Source: Holosporales bacterium
GTDB lineage: Bacteria; Pseudomonadota; Alphaproteobacteria; RUG11792
Length of the DNA: 10,685 nucleotides
Direction of reading: 5' to 3'
Assembly (NCBI GenBank): GCA_031267545.1
Contig: JAIRYU010000068.1
Location: forward strand, 1 to 10,685
Shown here one piece after another: positions 7,143 to 10,685 of this stretch. The notes under the pieces are model-generated. The model was not told the DNA's origin. It was given only the letters and a program-made list of their open reading frames with translations, and did not search any database. The number at the start of each line of letters is the position of its first letter. Positions within the stretch are counted from its first letter, which is position 1. Both the position numbers and the translations under genes were made by a program.

Positions 7143-7769
7143 ATGTTTTTGTGGTCAGATGAAGGAATTATTCTGGTAATAAAAGCGTATTCCAGCGGAT
7201 ATCGCATGATAGATATATTCACAAAAAAGCATGGAAGACGACTTGGCCTTGCAAGACCGTCCAAAAACACACAATTTCCTACGTTCTCATCAGTAGAGAC
7301 AAACTACGGCTCTCGCAACGAACAATCGATCGGATTTTGGCAACTGCAAAGAGGAAGCAATGGCTGGATCCATGTTAGTAGGTCTGCAATGCGCATTTCT
7401 GTATGCCAAAAAATTTGTTTCCTTATAACGCAGCTAGCGCCATTGGCGGTTCCTCATGAAGAACTATTTGGCGTTGTTGAGTATATCGCAAGAAACATGC
7501 AATATTTTTCAGATCATGAGACGTTATCCGCGTATGCGTACTTTGAATTCTTTCTACTTACGTCAACCGGATTTGGTATTGATCCGCAAACGCGCAATGC
7601 AGACATGATAAATAACTTGTGGGCCAACGGAATCCTGAGCCGTATACCGCGCGAACGCGTAGAGTTATCTCTTGAAGTAACCGGACAAGAAATATGCAAA
7701 CATGCGCCAAATTATGGCAATTTATTTTCAGGAACATCCAACTTGCCATTTTTCCATGAAGCAGTTTAA
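7143..7769 (+). CDS. recO: DNA repair protein RecO (short form)
   Basis: RecO works with RecR (and RecF) to load RecA on SSB-coated single-stranded DNA and can anneal strands. The N-terminus MFLWSDEGIILVIKAYSSGYRMIDIFTKKHGR (residues 1-32 overall; key residues W4, D6-E7-G8-I9 and H30-G31-R32) has the family signature: W-x-DEGI-x-L, then a turn, then an IFTKKHGR strand of the OB fold, which spans about 1-78. Residues 80-205 form the helical domain. At 208 residues it is shorter than the usual 230-250, and the C-terminal domain has no CxxC/CxxC zinc cluster, only scattered Cys. A good GAAGG ribosome site lies six bases before the ATG. It is convergent with proS, with 11 bases between the stops. 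Assignment rests mainly on the N-terminal half; the C-terminal part is diverged. Confidence 0.82.
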   Translation: MFLWSDEGIILVIKAYSSGYRMIDIFTKKHGRRLGLARPSKNTQFPTFSSVETNYGSRNEQSIGFWQLQRGSNGWIHVSRSAMRISVCQKICFLITQLAPLAVPHEELFGVVEYIARNMQYFSDHETLSAYAYFEFFLLTSTGFGIDPQTRNADMINNLWANGILSRIPRERVELSLEVTGQEICKHAPNYGNLFSGTSNLPFFHEAV

Positions 7770-7780
7770 TTGACTGGCGA

Positions 7781-9253
7781 CTAGTAACTCTTGGCAAAAA
7801 CAGCGTCTGTGTCAGTGTCAAGCCCAGTAATAACACACTTGCCTCCGACTCCGGACTGCTGCGTTGGAATACACCTTACCGACACAGCCATTGGGTCAAG
7901 GGCCGATACGTCAGTCGTTGATCTATTGAACTTTGCCACAACAAAACCGCCGGCATTCGTTTCAAAAAATTCCCTCATTTCGTCGATAGTTTTTATGGAA
8001 TTATTCATCTTCTGGGCACAGCTATCTTGGCATCTGCGTTGCAAAATCGTATCGTGTTGTGAGATCATGTCCGACACATTACCGATAAATTTATCCTTGT
8101 CCATGATTTCCTTAGTAAGCGTCGCCCTCTTTATGACGCTCACAATAGCGCGATCCGCTTCTCTCTGTCCGATTTCCAGAATCAACGGCGCTCCCTTTCT
8201 CACGTAATCCCACTTCTTGTTCTGCGGGGGAATATCCTTGACGTCTATCAGAGTCCTCACGGATCCGGAGAGCGCATTTTTGATAGACTCACAGTACTCC
8301 ATGACGCTTGCCTTCGCTGCCAAATCTCTAATAATAGGGATGATCGCCACATGATACGGAGCGATGGCAGACGGCAAATTAAGCCCGTCATCGTCGGAAT
8401 GACTCATGATAACGCCGCCGATTATTCTCGTTGTCAGCCCCCACGAGGTTGTATGCGCATAGTGTAGATTCTCATCCCTGCCCTGGAAAGTCATGCCCAC
8501 AGCCTTCGAAAAATTCTGCCCAAGATAATGGCTGGTGGCTGATTGCAGGGCTTTCCCATCCTGCATCATTGATTCCACCGTATACGTGTCGACGGCTCCG
8601 GCAAACTTATCATGCTCCGGTTTTTGTCCGGGTATTCCAAACATTTTGAGAATATCGCATATGAACCACCTGTACGCGTCATGCATCCGAGTTGCCTCCT
8701 CTCGCGCATCTTCTTCGGTTTCGTGCGCCGTATGTCCTTCTTGCCACAAGAACTCGGTAGTCCTCAAAAACATCTTGGTGCGCATTTCCCATCTCACAAC
8801 ATTGCACCATTGATTTATTAGTATCGGAAGATCGCGGTATGACTTTATCCAGCGGGCCATTGCCTCGCCAATGATCATCTCGGATGTAGGCCGGATTACA
8901 AGCGGAGTTTCAAGAGGAGAAGTCGGAACGAGTTTCCCATCGACACACTCAATTCTGTGATGGGTCACGACAGCCATCTCTTTCGCAAATCCTGCGACAT
9001 GCCGAGCTTCCTTCTCGAATAAATCTATTGGGATGAAGAGCGGAAAGTACGCATTCTCATGACCATACTCCTTGAACTTATCATCAAGGATTTTTTGCAT
9101 CAGCTCCCATATCGCGAACCCGTATGGCTTAATTACCATGCATCCCCTAATCGTCGAATTTTCGGCAAGGTCCGCCCCAGTTATGACGGCATGATACCAA
9201 GCCGAAAAATCCTGAGCCCTTGTCACGTTTAACGCATGTCGCGGAGCGGTCAT
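7781..9253 (-). CDS. proS: Prolyl-tRNA synthetase, archaeal/eukaryote-like type
   Basis: Class II synthetase charging tRNA-Pro, 490 residues. It is of the archaeal/eukaryote-like (ProS type 3) architecture, without the INS editing domain between motifs 2 and 3 that the long bacterial form has. Motif 1 lies at about 36-50 (GCMVIKPYGFAIWE), motif 2 at 154-178 (RWEMRTKMFLRTTEF with R154, R158 and R164, then QEGHTAHE) and motif 3 at about 271-294 (GLTTRIIGGVIMSHSDDDG). The anticodon domain is about 297-400. The C-terminal domain ends with the type-specific FAKSY, terminal Tyr490. Of the four zinc cysteines usual there, the first pair is replaced by a FNRSTTDVS-like stretch and only C461 and C473 remain. 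The ATG at 9251-9253 has no clear Shine-Dalgarno; a promoter lies just upstream. Function secure; origin by transfer is a possibility. Confidence 0.95.
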   Translation of the reverse strand: MTAPRHALNVTRAQDFSAWYHAVITGADLAENSTIRGCMVIKPYGFAIWELMQKILDDKFKEYGHENAYFPLFIPIDLFEKEARHVAGFAKEMAVVTHHRIECVDGKLVPTSPLETPLVIRPTSEMIIGEAMARWIKSYRDLPILINQWCNVVRWEMRTKMFLRTTEFLWQEGHTAHETEEDAREEATRMHDAYRWFICDILKMFGIPGQKPEHDKFAGAVDTYTVESMMQDGKALQSATSHYLGQNFSKAVGMTFQGRDENLHYAHTTSWGLTTRIIGGVIMSHSDDDGLNLPSAIAPYHVAIIPIIRDLAAKASVMEYCESIKNALSGSVRTLIDVKDIPPQNKKWDYVRKGAPLILEIGQREADRAIVSVIKRATLTKEIMDKDKFIGNVSDMISQHDTILQRRCQDSCAQKMNNSIKTIDEMREFFETNAGGFVVAKFNRSTTDVSALDPMAVSVRCIPTQQSGVGGKCVITGLDTDTDAVFAKSY

Positions 9254-9278
9254 ACCGGAAATACTAACTAACGCGCGA

Positions 9279-9482
9279 TCACCGCCAATTATACCCCTCG
9301 ATCATCATGACAGGCAAATGAGAAATTGCTTCAGGCGCTATCTTGGATATGAGCGCGATGTAGTTTAGAAGATTCTTGCGAGAACAAAGGGAACGGTATG
9401 ACGAGGCAAAGGGGGTAAATTTGTAATTGGAAACAAATTTCGTCTCAGCCATTCCCAAGGGCCTTGGAATCCCCGGGGACAT
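9279..9482 (-). CDS. Possible small ORF upstream of proS, unknown
   Basis: This frame of 67 codons starts at ATG 9480-9482 and ends with TGA at 9279-9281, 25 bases before proS. A second ATG (about 9450) begins MAETKFVSNYKF and is preceded by AAGG at a suitable distance. The peptide has a moderately hydrophobic segment (LLNYIALISKIAPEAISHL) and no motif I recognise. Its last codons contain the proS -10 box. The frame continues open upstream to about 9527 in the same register, and it overlaps the end of the next coding-like stretch in a different frame, as would be seen if a longer gene had suffered a +1 shift. Low confidence as a living gene. Confidence 0.25.
   Translation of the reverse strand: MSPGIPRPLGMAETKFVSNYKFTPFASSYRSLCSRKNLLNYIALISKIAPEAISHLPVMMIEGYNWR
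9288..9317 (-). promoter_or_regulatory. Candidate sigma70 promoter of proS
   Basis: A perfect TATAAT (9288-9293, minus strand) lies 18 bases after TTGCCT (9312-9317, four of six). Transcription would begin near 9281, about 28 bases before the proS ATG. The -10 box lies inside the last codons of a small upstream frame, so that frame is either an independent gene with a promoter inside it or not a gene. Confidence 0.5.
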
Positions 9483-9753
9483 AGCCGATTTTATTGGGTA
9501 TGCTCTGACTACGTTCCGGCGACATTTTCATGCTGCCCCCGTTTTCTAACTTTAGTGAACCTTCTACAATGACTTTCCCACCTCCGGACGCTTGTGTGTT
9601 CGCACGAGCTTTCGGCAAGTTTGGATCCAGGTCGCTCCGGGCTCGCAGGTAGAACGCTAGTTCCCCCAGGGGGTCTCGGCCGCCTAACGGCGCATTTGGG
9701 TTTTCCGATATGGCTCTCTCTCGACGGTAGCCCGTAGTACTATAGCGAACTGT
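9445..9753 (-). pseudogene. Coding-like open stretch without a start, possible gene remnant
   Basis: On the minus strand a frame is open for 102 codons between TAG (9754-9756) and TGA (9445-9447). Its translation looks like real protein: NPNAPLGGRDPLGELAFYL, then DLDPNLPKARANTQASGGGK, then VIVEGSLKLENGG. There is no ATG until codons 9529-9531 near its end, and no upstream GTG or TTG with a ribosome site. It begins ten bases beyond the stop of the secreted-protein gene but in another frame, and that gene's frame cannot be joined to it by one shift because stops at 9764 and 9754 intervene. It may be the decayed 3' part of that gene or of a lost neighbour. I do not recognise a family. Confidence 0.35.
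9451..9478. repeat. Adjacent GC palindromes
   Basis: Arms ATTCC(C)AAGG (9451-9460) and CCTTGGAAT (9462-9470) are complementary apart from one extra C, with only one base between them. They are followed at once by the palindrome CCCCGGGG (9471-9478). A further perfect palindrome, CCCCCAGGGGG, lies at 9663-9673. No T-run follows on either strand, so these do not look like intrinsic terminators. Confidence 0.4.
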
Positions 9754-9763
9754 CTAGCCGACC

Positions 9764-10672
9764 TCATTTGGAGCGCCGGTCGCGGAGTTCATGCGCCGCC
9801 TCGTCGTCGCGCACACCAGCGGTCCTACGGTCAGGCTCGCTGTCATCCTGAGTCTGATGTATCTGACTAGCTTGCGCATGCCTATCTTTGTTCTGTTGCC
9901 GCATTATACGGCTCACTCTTACCATCGCCGCGCACGGCGCCCACCGGTACTCTTGCTCCTCATATCTAAAGCGCCATTCGTCCATCGCTATCAGCTCCTC
10001 GTACTCTTCCCAGTGGCGCGCTAGGTGTGTAAGCATGTCCAGTACCCCGTACGAGTCCTCTCGCCTCAGCCTCGGAGGGCTGTCGCCGCTCGCTCTAGCT
10101 TCAGCTCCGCTGATTATGCGGCGCAGCTTCACTGCATACCGTTCTCCGTGGATTTCCTTGAGTCGTCTCTCTACTGCGCTAGCTGTATACCTCTCGGCCC
10201 GCCTAGGCTGGTCTTGCTCTTGCTGGAGCCTACTCTCGGCTGCCTGTATCCACTCTATCCGCTCTGCCTCGGCGCGGGCTTCCTCAGCCTCCAGTACCGG
10301 TCTTAACGCTGCCCAGTGCCGTTCTAAATACCTGTATGTACCTTCTTCGCCGCGTCTCTCGCTTAGCTCCAGTACCGGAATGCCGCTCATCCCGCCTTGT
10401 TTCCTTACTAAGGATAAGGTTCGCTGAATAAGGGAAGCTGTTGGTTCGCGTCCGTATATTTGCGTGAATATCCGGCTGATTTCCTCCAGCGCTGCGCTTC
10501 TCTGCGGTGGGTTCGGCGAGACTTCTGCAAGCGCGGTTGGGCGCATCAGTTCCTGCTGTGCGTAAGGCGCTCCGGCAGGAGAAATCTCTTCATCTTGAGT
10601 TCTTTCCATCCCGATTGCCCCCTGAGCGAGGACTGCCGCTATACTAAGCCTGGCTATTACGTTGATATACAT
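9764..10672 (-). CDS. Secreted, charged two-repeat protein of unknown family
   Basis: A 302-residue protein I cannot assign. Residues 1-21 look like a Sec signal peptide (MYINVIARLSIAAVLAQGAIG, cut after AxG), so it is probably exported to the periplasm or beyond. The mature part is rich in Arg and Glu and mostly helical. It contains two copies of one domain, about 60-141 and 165-244. Each has I-Y/H-G (72-74, 174-176), then after 43-44 residues L-x-R-H-W (116-120, 217-221), then a charged helix ending in W (141, 244). The tail 255-302 is hydrophilic and probably disordered. The ATG at 10670-10672 is supported by AGGAA seven bases upstream, at the window edge. Base composition is clearly richer in G+C than the housekeeping genes. 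A host-directed secreted protein is a guess from charge, secretion and lack of relatives. Confidence 0.72.
   Translation of the reverse strand: MYINVIARLSIAAVLAQGAIGMERTQDEEISPAGAPYAQQELMRPTALAEVSPNPPQRSAALEEISRIFTQIYGREPTASLIQRTLSLVRKQGGMSGIPVLELSERRGEEGTYRYLERHWAALRPVLEAEEARAEAERIEWIQAAESRLQQEQDQPRRAERYTASAVERRLKEIHGERYAVKLRRIISGAEARASGDSPPRLRREDSYGVLDMLTHLARHWEEYEELIAMDEWRFRYEEQEYRWAPCAAMVRVSRIMRQQNKDRHAQASQIHQTQDDSEPDRRTAGVRDDEAAHELRDRRSK
9941..10495 (-). repeat. Tandem protein-domain duplication (two copies)
   Basis: Copy A is encoded by 10250-10495 and copy B by 9941-10180, separated by a Gln/Arg-rich linker of 23 residues. They are matched by an initial SA-x-x-E helix, I-x-G, L-x-R-H-W at nearly the same offset, and a closing charged helix ending in Trp. 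Identity is low outside these anchors, so the duplication is old; it is visible at protein level only. Confidence 0.55.
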
Positions 10673-10685
10673 GCGGCGCTTCCTA

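Noticed and set aside
9483..9763. Structured RNA (tmRNA, RNase P or 6S) in the GC-rich gap
   Set aside because: None of the conserved cores of those RNAs is visible, and the minus strand shows coding-like translation instead.
9888..10427. Plus-strand frame of 179 codons and neighbours opposite the secreted-protein gene
   Set aside because: Ser/Arg-rich low-complexity shadow; the minus strand has a signal peptide, ribosome site and internal domain repeat.

Overview
The window looks like chromosome from an alphaproteobacterium, probably a host-associated one. Grounds: a CarD/CdnL of alphaproteobacterial style, a DXP reductoisomerase with a compact C-terminus, a short RecO, a zinc-less type MetRS, moderate G+C, several overlapping or tightly packed genes, and a secreted protein I cannot match to any family. 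The lineage (a Holosporales- or Rickettsiales-like endosymbiont would fit) is an inference from protein flavour, not a demonstrated placement. I see no rRNA, tRNA, CRISPR array, transposase or phage gene.

Left part (1-3298, minus strand). Three genes read leftwards in one apparent operon: an amino-acid-type solute-binding protein (SBP) anchored in the membrane, a two-TM class III adenylate cyclase with a periplasmic dCache sensor, and the first 66 codons of a dicarboxylate/amino acid:cation symporter running off the window edge. The first two share an ATGA stop/start overlap and the third starts 20 bases after the cyclase stop. No ABC permease or ATPase accompanies the SBP. All three families handle amino acids or dicarboxylates, so together they read as a sense-signal-import unit. 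This is the most interesting system here.

Middle part (3299-9253). Housekeeping genes: dxr (+, isoprenoid synthesis), carD (-, RNA polymerase regulator), metG (-, methionyl-tRNA synthetase), recO (+, recombination repair) and proS (-, prolyl-tRNA synthetase). dxr/carD and recO/proS are convergent with 48 and 11 bases between them. metG and recO are divergent. I can propose sigma70-like promoters for dxr, carD, metG and proS. The ProRS is the archaeal/eukaryote-like type, without the bacterial editing insertion, and its C-terminal zinc site is degraded.

Right part (9254-10685, minus strand). This part is clearly richer in G+C. It holds a gene for a secreted, highly charged 302-residue protein built from two copies of a domain of about 80 residues, each containing an L-x-R-H-W motif. 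Downstream of it lie a coding-like stretch with no usable start codon, several GC palindromes and a small ORF that ends in the proS promoter. I read this as a lineage-specific, possibly decaying locus.
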